DNA of 64,000 nucleotides from Notolepis coatsorum (taxonomy: Eukaryota; Chordata; Actinopteri; Aulopiformes; Paralepididae): assembly GCA_963971535.1 (NCBI GenBank), contig OZ020592.1, positions 120,687,821-120,751,820 of the forward strand. Direction: 5' to 3'. How positions within the stretch are numbered: position 1 is the first letter of the stretch; every line of letters begins with the position of its first letter. Of the stretch, positions 23,136-33,936 are shown piece by piece. Both the position numbers and the translations under genes were made by a program. The notes under the pieces were generated by a model that was not told where the DNA came from, ran no database searches, and saw nothing but the letters and a program-made list of their open reading frames with translations.

Positions 23136-24241
23136 AGCGAGAGCCATCGGCCGACAAATACACCCCGCTGAAAGCCCCCCACAACCATCAGAACAGGGAG
23201 GGCCGAGCCCCCCCGACCCACCCTAATGTAGGGCACCTTCACGGGAGGGCGACGGACCCGACCGTGCGAAGAGGCACTCAAGCAACTCAACGCACAGGGT
23301 GAGCAGACCGTGGCTTGACCCCACGACTACACACACGCACATGACGCATGCCACCCGGGAACGGAGGGAACAACCTCGTTACTGCCCCCAGAATCACGGG
23401 GTCAAGGGAAAACTCAACCCCGTGGCAAGGCCGTAGCAGCGGAGCGCAAAGGAAGACCCAGACCCACCAAAGGGACTGGACCCCCTGGAACGGGGGCCCG
23501 GAGAAGTCCATGATGCCAGCATCAAGACCCCACCAGGTGGGCACTTAGTGACCCCGCCCCCCACATCGCCAGCGTATTCGGACAAAGGCCCCTCAGCCGA
23601 GCGGGCCCTGTCCCTCCAATAGTACACCGCCTGGCACACTGACCCTGCAGAACAGGCAGTCAGCATGGCCGTAAGCACACAAAAAAGGTTAACCAACGGA
23701 AGCAGGCAGCGCACCGGGGAAAAACCAGGCAACAGGCTGTTAACCCTAGCCTGGAGACTGCGGACGAGACAGGCGCCAGAGGGGACAGCTGAACACAGCC
23801 GCCCCGGCGGAAGGGGCGTAAGCTGGCGTTGTTGCATGACCAAGCCTCCATTTAAAAAGCCCCCACCCAGAGGGTTGAGGCAGAGAAGGCTGACACGATT
23901 GGCAGACGTCATGAACGTGCAGGGGCACCCTCAACCGGTGAACCCGGGAGTTGACACTGCTCCAACACACCAGGGAATCAACCACCTTGGTGTTACCCAA
24001 TGCGGTGGTTGTTCCTATAACCCCTCAAGAAAAAAACTCAAACACACCTGCGGGTATACACCGGCTATACCGCAGTACAAGTGTTTCAGTTTTTCAAAAA
24101 AGGGTTAACCCAGGCCTACGGGTCGAGGAAACATGACTTCGGACCGGGCCCGGCGATACGGGAAGCACAGGGTCACCAGAGGCCCCTCTTCGCCATGCGT
24201 GAGAGAGGAGCGAAAAAGAATGGAGAACCAGCCCCAAGCAC

Positions 24242-24354
24242 ACCGTACTTGGAATTCCCAGGCGGTCTCCCAACCAAGTACTAACCAGGACCAACCTGTG
24301 TAGCGGCCGAGATCTGACGAGATCGAGCGTGTACAGGTTGGCATGGCCGTAAGC
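24242..24354 (-). pseudogene. 5S rRNA-like sequence in copy B
   Basis: Minus-strand match to 5S rRNA: GCTTACGGCCATGCC at its start, GATCTCGTCAGATCTCGG (the segment deleted in copy A), TTAGTACTTGG and GGGAGACCGCCTGGGAAT. Box A is degraded (GGCCGCTACACAGG) and the 3' end no longer pairs with the 5' end. Flanking sequence is shared with copy A on both sides, so the 5S module was already there in their common ancestor. Confidence 0.85.
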
Positions 24355-26329
24355 CATTACGACAGTGCTGAGTAAAAAATTTACCCAACCAGGGTCTCCA
24401 TAGCGCTTAACCCTGTGACACCCGGACCGACCTGGCATTTTTCCCCCTGAAAAAAGCCCAAGTCCCTCAGGGTACCAGAACAGCAGATCTGCATCCCCGG
24501 CGGACAACGGGTTCAACTGATCCGGACCAGCGTGACCAGAACCAGTCCCGTGCCCTAACCACGCCGACATGCCTACTCCAGGAGAAGGGGCATATATGCG
24601 TGTTGATCTTAAACATGAAAAGAAGGCGCCACCCAGACGTTCGGGCGAACCGCGCCCGGTGGCCCACCCCCAGGGCGTGAGACCCCTCTACATATGTTCA
24701 GATCCATTCCGTCAGATATGAACGAGAATCCGTCGACAACCAAACCAGGTCGTCGGATTTGGTCGTCGGAAGAGGAAAAACCTCCATCCCAGTTGCTTTA
24801 TAAAAACGCTGTTTTAACCCCAAGCAACCAAGGCGTGCCAGTCAGTCACCTGTTTACAGAACACCCCGAGCTAGCACTATACGTGCGTTGGGACACACCC
24901 ACATCAATGAACAGGCTATTTAGACCTGTCATTGAATCCCCAAGGCGCCCAGGGGAACGACAAGAGGGGTGTGATACTTCCTAATTCCAACTCTTTTTAG
25001 TAGAAAAGAAGGAAGCACCAACAGTATGTATCCCAGTCTACACAGCCGGGGGTAAAAAATTTTCACATTTTTACATCCCACCACCCTCCCATAGGAAGGA
25101 GACGGGAATCCCCAGAGAGACTTCCCACGCGAGCTGTACAGATTGAAAAGAATATATTGTACCTTGAGCCATGTAAAAAATTGGTTTTAGGGCTCTCCGG
25201 GGAGGAGGCACTGAACCCATACACACTCAATAATCGAATTGAATCGAATACATACACAATAGAGTAGGACTCCTTCTAGAGGGTCCACTCACCTTGACAA
25301 TCTGAGGAGGAGGCTCTGTACTCTGAAGGAGGCTCCCTCCTCACGGAAGGAGTCCCAACTCACAGAAGGCCCGAATAGGAGCTTGGTGAGGAGGAGCCCT
25401 GACCACCCCCCAAAACAGATCCATCACATGGACCTGAACAGCACACGGAAGTCTTACCAACAGAGACACGCACGGTGACGTACTCTATGGCGGGGGAATT
25501 TCTGCGGTGCACACGCCCAATATTCCAGGCCGTGGGACCAGGAAACTCCCCCCCCCAGTTTCTCCAGCAGTTTTAGCACAACCTCAGCAATCAAGCTAAG
25601 GGTTACATCGTATCCCTACCACACAGTGACGCAATGTAGTGCAACAACATGTCTGAAAGGAGGATGAAGAAGTCCCCAGGGAACCGGGGGGAAACACAAT
25701 CCTCCTACTTTACCCTTAATACGGCCAGTTAAAACAGGAAAACCTGTTAATATGTGAACACACTGTTCATTGTCATTACAGGCTGAGAAAAGAATCATTC
25801 TTTACTCATTTGTCACTAAGCATAGCTTTATAGGTTAGGTAACCCCCTTAGTTGTGAGTACACGGTACATATAAACACACATGATGTTTCTCAACACAAC
25901 AAACCAGATCATTTTCACATCTGTAACAACAACCCGATTTGCATGGAGAAGCTAAATACCAGTGACAAGACAATTCACACATAACTTGCGTCGTATCCTA
26001 AATGTAGTGCAGCAACACTCGTTTTGGAAAACATCGTTATTTACAAAACATTTAGAAGGGAAAGCCAGAAGAAGTGTACAAGGTCTGGCCAAACCTTGCC
26101 TACCCGGATCGTAGATCAACGAAGTGCAGTCTCAAGGCACCGTAGTAAACACAGCCGTTCTGTGTTGCCGACCCGGCCAGCGTCGCCGCTCCAACCCGTC
26201 GCTACGGTCCCCTTTGTTGACGCAGTCCTTGCCGTCCTGGCTCAGGGCAGGGTCGACGAACATCCTCTGTCAAAGATGACGTCGTAGTCAAGAGTGTTTA
26301 AAACATGTTATAATCAAAGCACGTTCAAC

Positions 26330-27480
26330 AGAGTAGCATTAAGCTAACGGCCGCTCCAACCGTCGGTCGCTACCGCCCCTGCCCGCGAGACGCCGAGCGA
26401 ACGGCGCACGCGACCAGAGGGGAGCTTCGAATCCCCCCCCGCCTCTCCCCGTGAGGGAGAGGGGAGTTGGGAACCGCGGCGGCGCGCGAGGGGCCGGAGC
26501 CACCCCGCGCTGGGCCTCGGCCGATAACAGCAAGCTAACGTTTCCTAGCCTAGCCGCAGCTAACAGCTGACTGGCTAACAGTAGGCCACCACTAGCACGT
26601 AAGCTAAGCAGCGACAGCAGCAAGCTAACGTTTCCTAGCCTAGCCAGGTAGGCCACCTAGTGATCACAGCAGGCTAGCGCCGCAGCTAACAGCTGACTGG
26701 CTAACAGGCCACCACTAGCACGTAAGCTAAGCAGCTATCACCTGAACTTGTACACAATGATATAACACTCACCCAGACAGGCCGCCGTTCTGAAACCCTC
26801 CTCACTTTTTAAGAGAAAAGAGAAACAAGATGTCAACACAGTTTTACAACGGTGATTTTACCAACACCCGACGGAGCCAGCACAATACCCAACTGGCCTG
26901 TGTAGCTGACTTTGAACACAGATCTTCCGCTAATGAACATCTATGCCCATATCTCCTCGTGAGGGAATACTCTCATTTGGATATGAAAGATGGGGCCTAA
27001 CACGGTGACAGAGAGACATCCACTCGTCCAGAAAACACAGGGATCACCAGTGTTAATGGTCGTGGCCCACTAGTTAAACTATAATGGGCTTCAGACCAAG
27101 GTCTTCTGTCGCCTAGGAGGCTGAACAAAGGACCCTAGTCTGGGGCCGGTTTTCATAAACATTGTCAACTAGCCCCCATAGCACTAATAGACAAGTGGAG
27201 CTTGCCAGCAAAACATAACTCACCAAACCTGGAACCCACCGCTTCTCACAACAGCGGCGCGTCCTACAGCCCAGCTGTGTCTTTACCGCAACCAGCACAC
27301 AGCAAGGACTGCAGTTGGAAAGGCATGTAGCCGCGCGAACTCCCAATACAAAAACCGGTGGAGGATTTTTAGAATGATCATCATCTTCCAGACACTCCAG
27401 TACGAAGACAATATCGCCGTATTTTCTCGAAACAAGATATGATGTCAACGTATCCTTGTTTTCCAACTCTTCTCCTACCA
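26330..27480. other. Interior of DIRS copy B, GC-rich part
   Basis: Short GCTAAC/GCTAGC-rich direct repeats (for example CAGCTAACAGCTGACTGGCT at about 26560 and 26683) and a GC-rich stretch at 26350-26520. It parallels copy A at about 6200-7800. Frames are present but no domain is recognised. Confidence 0.45.
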
Positions 27481-27736
27481 TCACATCACTTCAAGTGGGG
27501 ATCTACCGAGGCACTTCCTTGTGGTGAAAGCGAGAAGGAGGCGAGTGGGTGGCCCCACCCATGCTTATATGGGTAAGCTGATAGGGGTGTGGTCAGACAA
27601 ATATTGGGATTAAAGGTACATTGTGGTCTTTATTCAGTGCGCGTGCACGTGTGCGAGGACAGTGCAGAGAGTGACGCCGAGCGAGAGCTATACGATACAG
27701 AACCCTTTCACTGCGACAATACAGAAGGTTAACATC

Positions 27737-29511
27737 CATCTCGAAAGTCATGGAAAAAATAGTATACGAACAGATCGAAAAGTACCTTGCGGAAAAAAAA
27801 TCTAATCTACGAATTCCAATCTGGTTTCAGAACATCCCACTCCACTGACACATGCCTTCTCTACTTGAACGACCACATCAAACAAGAGGTGGACGCGGGC
27901 AAATACTGCGGCATGGTCATGCTGGACCTACAAAAGGCCTTCGACACTTGTCAATCACACCATTCTGATTGACAAGCTAAAAGCAATTGGTTTTGATAGT
28001 TTATCAGTGAGCTGGATACAATCCTACCTGGAGGGGAGGGAACAGATGGTGGAGGTAAACGGTACCCTACCCCCCCCCCCCCTCACAGTGAGCTGTGGTG
28101 TTCCACAAGGAAGCATACTAGGACCGCTACTATTCCTAATTTATGCAAATGACATGTCGTCAGCTTGTGACTGCAAATTGTTCCTGTTTGCGGACGACTC
28201 AGCCCTGCTGGTCTCTGACAAGAACAAGTTACAGGTTGAAAAAGCCCTCAGCTCGGAACTAGGCAAAATCTGCATATGGCTCGCCGACAACAAACTATCA
28301 TTACACATGGGCAAAACAGAGTCCATTCTCTTCGGTTCAAATAACAAACTCAGCAAGACCGACGGCTTCTCGGTTACAGTGGGTGACAATATTGTCACAA
28401 GGAAAGATGAAATTACCTACCTGGGTTCCATCCTAGAGGCTAATCTTTCCTGTGACAAAATGGCATCCAATGTAATAAAAAAAGTCAACCAACGAACGCG
28501 ATTCTTGTACCGGATCTCCTCTCTGGTAAACAAGAATACCCTGAAGACTCTAGCAGGAGCACTCATTCAAGGGTACTACGACTATGCTTGCACCTCATGG
28601 TACCAAAGCACCTCAAAGGCACTAAAAAACAAATTACAAACATCTCAAAACAAGCTAGTCAGACTACTGCTTGACCTGACTCCTAGAACCCACCTCACCC
28701 CTGCCCACTTTGACAACCTAGGATGGCTTAGAGTAGACGACAGAGTACAGCAACTTGCAATGGGCCTGGTCTACAAGATACACTATGCGACCAAGGTACC
28801 CATGTACATGTCAAAATACTTCCCAAAGGTCAGTGAATACCACGATCACAACACCAGAGGGAGCTCCACAAATCATGTAAAACCCAGATTCGGCTCAAAC
28901 AAGGGACTAAACACGTTTCGCAATTATGCCACATCAATGTGGAACGCCCTACCTAAAGCTGTAAAGGAATGTGAATCACTACCCACTTTCAAAAACACTC
29001 TCAAAAAACACCTACGTGAGACTGCAATTCGAAACTGGCCCCTACAAATGTCCTAACCTAGTTGTACAGTAAATGACCAAGTAAGGCTTTGTCAGTATTC
29101 CAATGTACAGTGTAAAATGTGTGTGTCCCCTACCCAACCCCCCCCCCACACCTCCAATGTACAGCCCTTACCCACCCACCCAACCCCACCCCACCCACCA
29201 AACCTCCTACAATGTACAGTTTCTACGTCAAATGTATATACACTCTTTTTCTGGACACTTTTGTATCACAAACAGTACTATATTTGCAAATCTGATATGT
29301 CATAAATGTATAGATGTAGCAGATGTCTATCTGAATGTCATGTATGTCATATATGTTATGATGAATTGAAAATGGGGGACCCTGATGTAAACAAGACGAA
29401 AGTCTTTCTCTGGTCTGCAACCCCTTAACAATTGTATGTATTGAGCTGTACTGTACTGTACCCATTCTGCAATCTGTTAATAAACTTTTCAATCAATCAA
29501 TCAATCAATCA
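27737..29511 (+). mobile_element. Non-LTR retrotransposon with RT, 5'-truncated, (TCAA)n tail
   Basis: Reverse transcriptase of the CR1/L2-like group; the exact clade is undetermined. Frames at 27787-27972 and 28007-29056 are two parts of one RT separated by a one-base frameshift just after KAFDT (near 27950). Motifs: SGFRTSHSTDTCLLYL, MVMLDLQKAFDT (motif A), VPQGSILGPLLFLIYANDM (motif B), FLFADDSALLVS (catalytic, FADD), and a terminal MWNALPKAVKEC. The endonuclease is missing. The 3' UTR contains GGGGGACCCTGATGTAAACA and ends in TCAA repeats. It inserted between two TTAACCC units. Tail-only relatives are spread through the window. Confidence 0.88.
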
Positions 29512-29554
29512 AACCCTTTTCACTGCCATACACGACAAAGGGTTAACCCTATCA

Positions 29555-29815
29555 CAACCACACTGCCCAGACCCTACAGAGTTTTAAAACACAGCTGAAG
29601 ACTCACCTGTTTTTATTGGCGTTCTCAGGCTTGGTAAGCCACACATCCCTGGTCGTGTCGTGATTGTTTTTAAAACTTTATTGTAGTAGACTTTGTGTGT
29701 ATACTGTATTTTGTCTTTATCTTTTAGTATTTCTGTTTTTGTATTGTACAGCACTTTGGTACAACTTCGGTTGATTTTAAATGTGCTATATAAATAAAGT
29801 TGACCATGACACTAC
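29555..29815 (+). mobile_element. L2-type LINE 3' end
   Basis: Starts inside the last coding codons (TTTTAAAACACAGCTGAAGA, encoding an FKTQLKTHLF-like end) and ends TTAAATGTGCTATATAAATAAAG. A related tail is at 63625-63690. Confidence 0.65.
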
Positions 29816-29920
29816 AGAATGTGGTAGTGAAAGGGTTAACCTTCCGTAGTGTGGTAGTGAAAGGGTTAAAATCAAGGCTGTTTATAGTGTCCCCCCCGTC
29901 TCCCCCCCCCCCCCACACAG

Positions 29921-30090
29921 GGAGTGCGTTTACACCGCAGGCTCGCCCATCAACAACCGAGCCCTCTTCCCCTGTCAGGAGCCCCCCGTTGCCATGTCGA
30001 CGTGGCAGGCCACGGTCCACGCCCCCGGCAACTGTGTGGCGCTTCTGAGCGGCGAGAACCAGGCCACGCCCACTCAGGATGATCAGACAG
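29921..30090 (+). CDS. AOPEP: AOPEP, second coding exon (to first of nine possible donors)
   Basis: A pyrimidine tract and ACACAG precede 29921. Joined in phase to exon 1 it reads RECVYTAGSPINNRALFPCQ, then EPPVAMSTWQATVHAPG and ALLSGENQATPTQ. This matches vertebrate AOPEP and includes the M1-family segment (NRALFPCQEPP) equivalent to the substrate-contacting region of LTA4 hydrolase. The exon end is ambiguous because the last 39 bp are tandemly repeated nine times (30053-30408). Donors CAG|GTGAG lie with GT at 30091, 30130, 30169, 30208, 30247, 30286, 30325, 30364 and 30403. All are phase 1, so all join exon 3 in frame. The coding end given is the shortest form; the longest ends at 30402. 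Confidence 0.92.
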
Positions 30091-30408
30091 GTGAGAACCA
30101 GGCCACGCCCACTCAGGACGACCAGACAGGTGAGAACCAGGCCACGCCCACTCAGGACGACCAGACAGGTGAGAACCAGGCCACGCCCACTCAGGACCAT
30201 CAGGCAGGTGAGAACCAGGCCACGCCCACTCAGGACCATCAGACAGGTGAGAACCAGGCCACGCCCACTCAGGAGGATCAGACAGGTGAGAACCAGGCCA
30301 CGCCCACTCAGGACCATCAGGCAGGTGAGAACCAGGCCACGCCCACTCAGGACCATCAGACAGGTGAGAACCAGGCCACGCCCACTCAGGAGGATCAGAC
30401 AGGTGAGA
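30053..30408 (+). repeat. 39-bp in-frame minisatellite at exon 2 boundary
   Basis: Nine units of 39 bp encoding GENQATPTQ(D/E)(D/H)Q(T/A). Each ends in a splice-donor consensus. The unit is 13 codons, so phase is preserved. Units differ by few bases (GACGACCAG, GACCATCAG, GAGGATCAG), and a two-to-three-unit higher-order pattern (DHQA-DHQT-EDQT) occurs twice, implying block duplication. Confidence 0.97.
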
Positions 30409-30419
30409 TGATGGTTGAT

Positions 30420-30660
30420 TATTTCCATTTTTTTTTTTTTTTTTTTTTTTTATATTTTTATTCCCATTCTTTCTTATTCATTTATACATTAATACATTCT
30501 ATCATTTATTATAATAATTATTATAATATTTATATATTTTTTCTTCATAAAATTAACCTGGGTTCATAGACCTAGAGGGTGATTTGAGGTGGATGGGTTT
30601 AAGTACCATGTTGGTCTGCTAAATATGTAATGCATCTCACTTGTAGATTGAATAATAAAT
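30420..30660. other. AT-rich intron sequence
   Basis: T-run of about 25, then AT-rich low-complexity sequence (ATTATAATAATTATTATAA). No gene. Confidence 0.6.
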
Positions 30661-30674
30661 AAATGCCACTATTG

Positions 30675-31135
30675 TTTTTTTTTTTTTTTTTATCCACTTT
30701 TTCTCCCATTTTCTATTTTCTCCCATCCCAATTTCGTATCATCCAATTCAACCCTCCCCTGTCACGGACGCTGTTTCTTGCCTCCCACAAGCCGGCTGGA
30801 ATGTGGACTAAGTCATACATAGCACAAGTCCCCTCCGGTACTTGAGGTAACAGCAGTCGCATCTTTTCACCTGCGCAGCTCGATCTCTCAGTGGCGAGGA
30901 GTAACGCGTGGGAGGCTCACGCTGCCCCCGACACTTCCTGATTCTACTGCGCAGGCGCACCAACCGACCTGTAGGAGTCGCTGTCCACAACGCCCGATCC
31001 CCACCCATCAGTTTCCCACCCCCTAATACGGCCAATGTGTATTAGTACGGACGACCAGCTAAACTGAAAGCAATGTGGAGCGCTGGGCTCGAACAGGCGA
31101 GCCCAACGTCTCCGCATACGCCACGTAGCCGCTCT
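30675..31135 (-). mobile_element. tRNA-derived SINE, complete
   Basis: Minus-strand copy of the SINE family at 17233-17709. The B box GCCTGTTCGAGCCC is near 31100 and the A-run is at the low-coordinate end. It has a perfect target duplication ATAAATGCCACTATTG (30659-30674 and 31136-31151). Confidence 0.92.
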
Positions 31136-31268
31136 ATAAATGCCACTATTGTTACATGTAAACAACCCATGCCCAGCCTGCTCACACCCAATTACTGCCA
31201 CCTGATTCAGTTTAACACCATGTTCATGATCTGCTACTTCTTCCCTTTAGTTCACAGCACTGTTTTGT

Positions 31269-31306
<38 letters not shown>

Positions 31307-31687
31307 GTATTCAGGGATTTGCTTATGACCTCCTCTCTCCTCCCCTTTCCCTTTCTCCTTCTCTCCTCTCCTTTCCCTTTCTCCTTCTCTCCTCTCCTCC
31401 CCTTTCTCCTTCTCTCCTCTCCTTCTCTCCTCTCCTCCCCTTTCTCATTCTCTCCTCTCCTTTCCCTTTCTCATTCTCTCCTTTCATTTTCTCCTTATCT
31501 CCTCTCCTTTCCCTTTCTCCTTCTCATCTCCTCTCCTCTCCCTTTCTCTCCTCTCCTTTCCCCTTCTCTCCTCTCCTCTCATTTCTTCTTCTCCTTCTCC
31601 TCTCATTTCTCATTCTCTCCTCTCCTCTCCCTTTTCTCCTCCTTTCCTTTCCCTTTCTCCTTCTCCTTCTCTCCTCCCATCTGAAAG
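31269..31687. repeat. Poly-G run and polypyrimidine tract before exon 3
   Basis: A G-run of about 35 bases (31269-31305) is followed by about 360 bp of TCTCC/TTTCCC polypyrimidine sequence that reaches to within a few bases of the exon 3 acceptor (CTGAAAG|). It serves as an extreme polypyrimidine tract. Such mirror-like tracts can also adopt triplex structure. Confidence 0.9.
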
Positions 31688-31892
31688 GTCTCTCATCCTG
31701 GAACTACTACGTCACCATGACGATGCCCGCCTCCACCTTCACCCTGGCGGTGGGCCACTGGCGCCAGGCCACCGCGGAGCTTCCCTCTGCCGCAGAGAGT
31801 GGGGGGGCGGGGTGTGGGGATCCGGGCCAGGCCGGGGCTGGAGGCGGGGCCGGGAGCGAAGTGGCAAAGGGCCGTATGGTCCAGACTGGCAG
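31688..31892 (+). CDS. AOPEP: AOPEP, third coding exon
   Basis: With the phase-1 end of exon 2 it reads GLSSWNYYVTMTMPASTFTL followed by AVGHWRQ, matching the vertebrate AOPEP segment SSWYYYVTMPMPASTFT. The second half (about residues 30-68 of the exon) is a Gly/Ala-rich spacer, AESGGAGCGDPGQAGAGG, more repetitive and GC-rich than the mammalian counterpart. Donor GGCAG|GTATG at 31893, phase 2. The next exon (an HVGVC...EYPC-like segment in mammals) was not found in the rest of the window. Confidence 0.9.
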
Positions 31893-32104
31893 GTATGTTG
31901 TTATTCTCCCTGTGTTCTTCTCGTAAGACCTCCGCCTCCTCTCCAGACTGCCGTTAACCCAGGACTCACCCTGCAGCACCGCGGCAAGGCGTCTCTCATG
32001 GCAACCACGGCAACAGTAGAGTAACACGGCGTGCGATCCGGCAGAACCTCCCCTTGGCAACGCTGGAAAGATGGAGGGGAAGTTAGGGCAGTGGATACTA
32101 GTAC

Positions 32105-32229
32105 AAGAGTCAAGAGTCACTTTATTGTCCCATCAGCTGGGAAATTTGCCTTGGGCTTACACCCCCACTACAGCCACAGACACATACATACAGACATGAC
32201 TTACACCCACTACAGCCACAGACACATAC
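32105..32229. repeat. Rex1-like tail fragment and CACAGACACATAC repeats up to gap
   Basis: AAGAGTCACTTTATTGTCCC resembles a reversed Rex1-type LINE 3' end. It is followed by short repeats of ACTACAGCCACAGACACATA running into the gap, so the gap probably hides a longer array. Confidence 0.5.
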
Positions 32230-32429
32230 NNNNNNNNNNNNNNNNNNNNNNNNNNNNNNNNNNNNNNNNNNNNNNNNNNNNNNNNNNNNNNNNNNNNNNN
32301 NNNNNNNNNNNNNNNNNNNNNNNNNNNNNNNNNNNNNNNNNNNNNNNNNNNNNNNNNNNNNNNNNNNNNNNNNNNNNNNNNNNNNNNNNNNNNNNNNNNN
32401 NNNNNNNNNNNNNNNNNNNNNNNNNNNNN
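32230..32429. other. Assembly gap (200 N)
   Basis: Exactly 200 unknown bases, a placeholder length. The flanks are tandem repeat on the left and polypyrimidine sequence on the right. Missing sequence could be longer and could in principle include an AOPEP exon. Confidence 0.99.
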
Positions 32430-32745
32430 TCTTTATTTCCTTTCCTTCTCTCCTCAATGTGGCCCTTACCTCCCTAAGCCCCGCCTCCTAGCCTACTTGA
32501 GCCCCCTCTCCCTCTCCCCCCCCCTCTCCCTCCTCCCACCCTCTCCCTCCTCCCCCTCCCCCCTCTCCCTCCTCCCCCCTCTCCCTCTCTCTCCTCCCCC
32601 CTCTCCCTCCCCCCTCCCCCTCTCCCTCCTCCCTCCCCTCTCCCCCTCTCTCCTCCCCCCTCTCCCTCTCCCTCCCTCCTCCCCCTCTCCCTCTCCCCCT
32701 CTGCACCTACTTTCCTCTCTACACCACTTCAAACGTATCCGTGGG
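32430..32745. repeat. CCCTCTCCCTCCTC polypyrimidine tract
   Basis: Low-complexity C/T sequence on the + strand. Long frames on both strands are artefacts. Confidence 0.9.
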
Positions 32746-33009
32746 GCTCTAATGAAGATAGCAGGGTCCAATTTAGAAAGTGTGTTGTTTTATTGCAAGT
32801 ACCTGCTCTCCTCCCCCCCCCCCCCCCCCCCCTCCTCCTCCTCCTCCCCCCTCCTCCTCCTCCCCCCCCCCTCCGTCGTTATCTGGGGGCCTCTCCACTT
32901 CCTGGCCGCTATCTGTCGTATAGGTTACCGGGGGCCCTCCCTAGATTCTCTCTGCTGCGGAGGGGCTGGCCCTGCTGTAACCCTTTCACCGCTTGCGGAG
33001 GGGCCCTGT

Positions 33010-33390
33010 AACCCTTTCTTTTTTGGGGGGCTTTTCTGTATTTTTTACCCCATCCCAATTTACTCGTTATGCCAATTCCCTTCCTGGTCGTTTGCGCGCA
33101 TTGCCCCACTGTCGGTCTGGGGAGGGTGTAGAACTACCACATGTCTTCCTCCGATACATGTGGAGTCGCCTGCCGCTTCTTTTCACCTGACAGCGAGGAG
33201 TTTCACTGGGGGAATGTAATGCGCGCATAGGTTTCACGCCATTTCCCCCCCCCCCCCCCCCCAGATCCCCTCCCTGCTGAACAGGCGCCCCGACCGATCG
33301 ACCGACACCGACCAGTAGGAGTCGCAGTTTTACAACGACCAGGACACATATACCCCACCGGCTTCCCACCCGCTAACACTGGTGTAGACA
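33010..33390 (-). mobile_element. SINE body, diverged relative of the 17233 family
   Basis: Shares with the SINE at 30675-31135 the order: T-run, ACCCCATCCCAATTT, a middle GC-rich part, a CAGCGAGGAGT-like stretch and GTAGGAGTCGC. The tRNA head is not clear. A C-run lies at 33246-33262. Confidence 0.55.
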
Positions 33391-33504
33391 GTGGCGCTGC
33401 TGGCTCTCTCGGCTAGTGACGTCACTGGCGCGCCCGGCTGTTGTGGAGGGGGGGGGGGGCAACCGCGGGGGGGGCGGGGACGCTCTCTCGTTGTCGGAAC
33501 ACAG

Positions 33505-33936
33505 TGTGAGAAGAGCATTTATGCAGGTGAACACCAGGAAGGCTGCTGGCCCAGATGGCATAACAGGACGCATACTCAAGTCCTGTGCCAACCAGCTGGC
33601 CCCAGTGTTCACCGCCATATTTAATCAATCCCTGGCAGAGTCAGTGGTCCCTGCCTGCTTCAAGATGTCTACCATCATCCCTGTACCGAAGAAACCCTCC
33701 CCAACATGTCCAAATGACTACAGACCGGTGGCACTCACCTCTGTGGTCATGAAATGTTTCGAGAGGCTGGTCAAGGACCACATTTGTGCCTCCCTCCCCA
33801 GTGATATGGACCCTATGCAATTTGCATACAGGACAAACGGGTCCACCGACTACGCGGTCTCCCAGGTACTGCACAGCACCCTCTCGCACCTTGACCGTCA
33901 GAAGGGGGGCTATGTGAGACTGTTGTTGAATGGTGA
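33505..33936 (+). mobile_element. Rex1/Babar LINE, internal RT fragment
   Basis: The frame encodes NTRKAAGPDGITGRILKSCA, IIPVPKKPSPTCPNDYRPVA and MQFAYRTNGSTDYAVSQVLH, the N-terminal RT region. It aligns with residues about 430-560 of the Rex1 protein at 56468-59089. It stops abruptly at about 33936 and has lost the catalytic FADD part. Confidence 0.88.

Larger units (their letters stand above)
22796..27703 (-). mobile_element. DIRS-type element, copy B, with 5S-like insert
   Basis: DIRS architecture without target duplication. The left inverted terminal repeat (22796-23040) and right repeat (about 27480-27703) share CACTCTCTGCACTGTCCTCG and CCTTTAATCCCAATATTTG but have different tips. At 23041-23135 an internal complementary region joins the complement of the left tip to the complement of the right tip. 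Remnants like the end of a DIRS tyrosine recombinase lie near 23460-23560, frameshifted (compare ASWSSPGPF at 47438-47695). From 23877 to 27480 the interior matches copy A and contains no recognisable RT, RNase H or recombinase core. It is probably a non-autonomous DIRS derivative. Confidence 0.8.
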
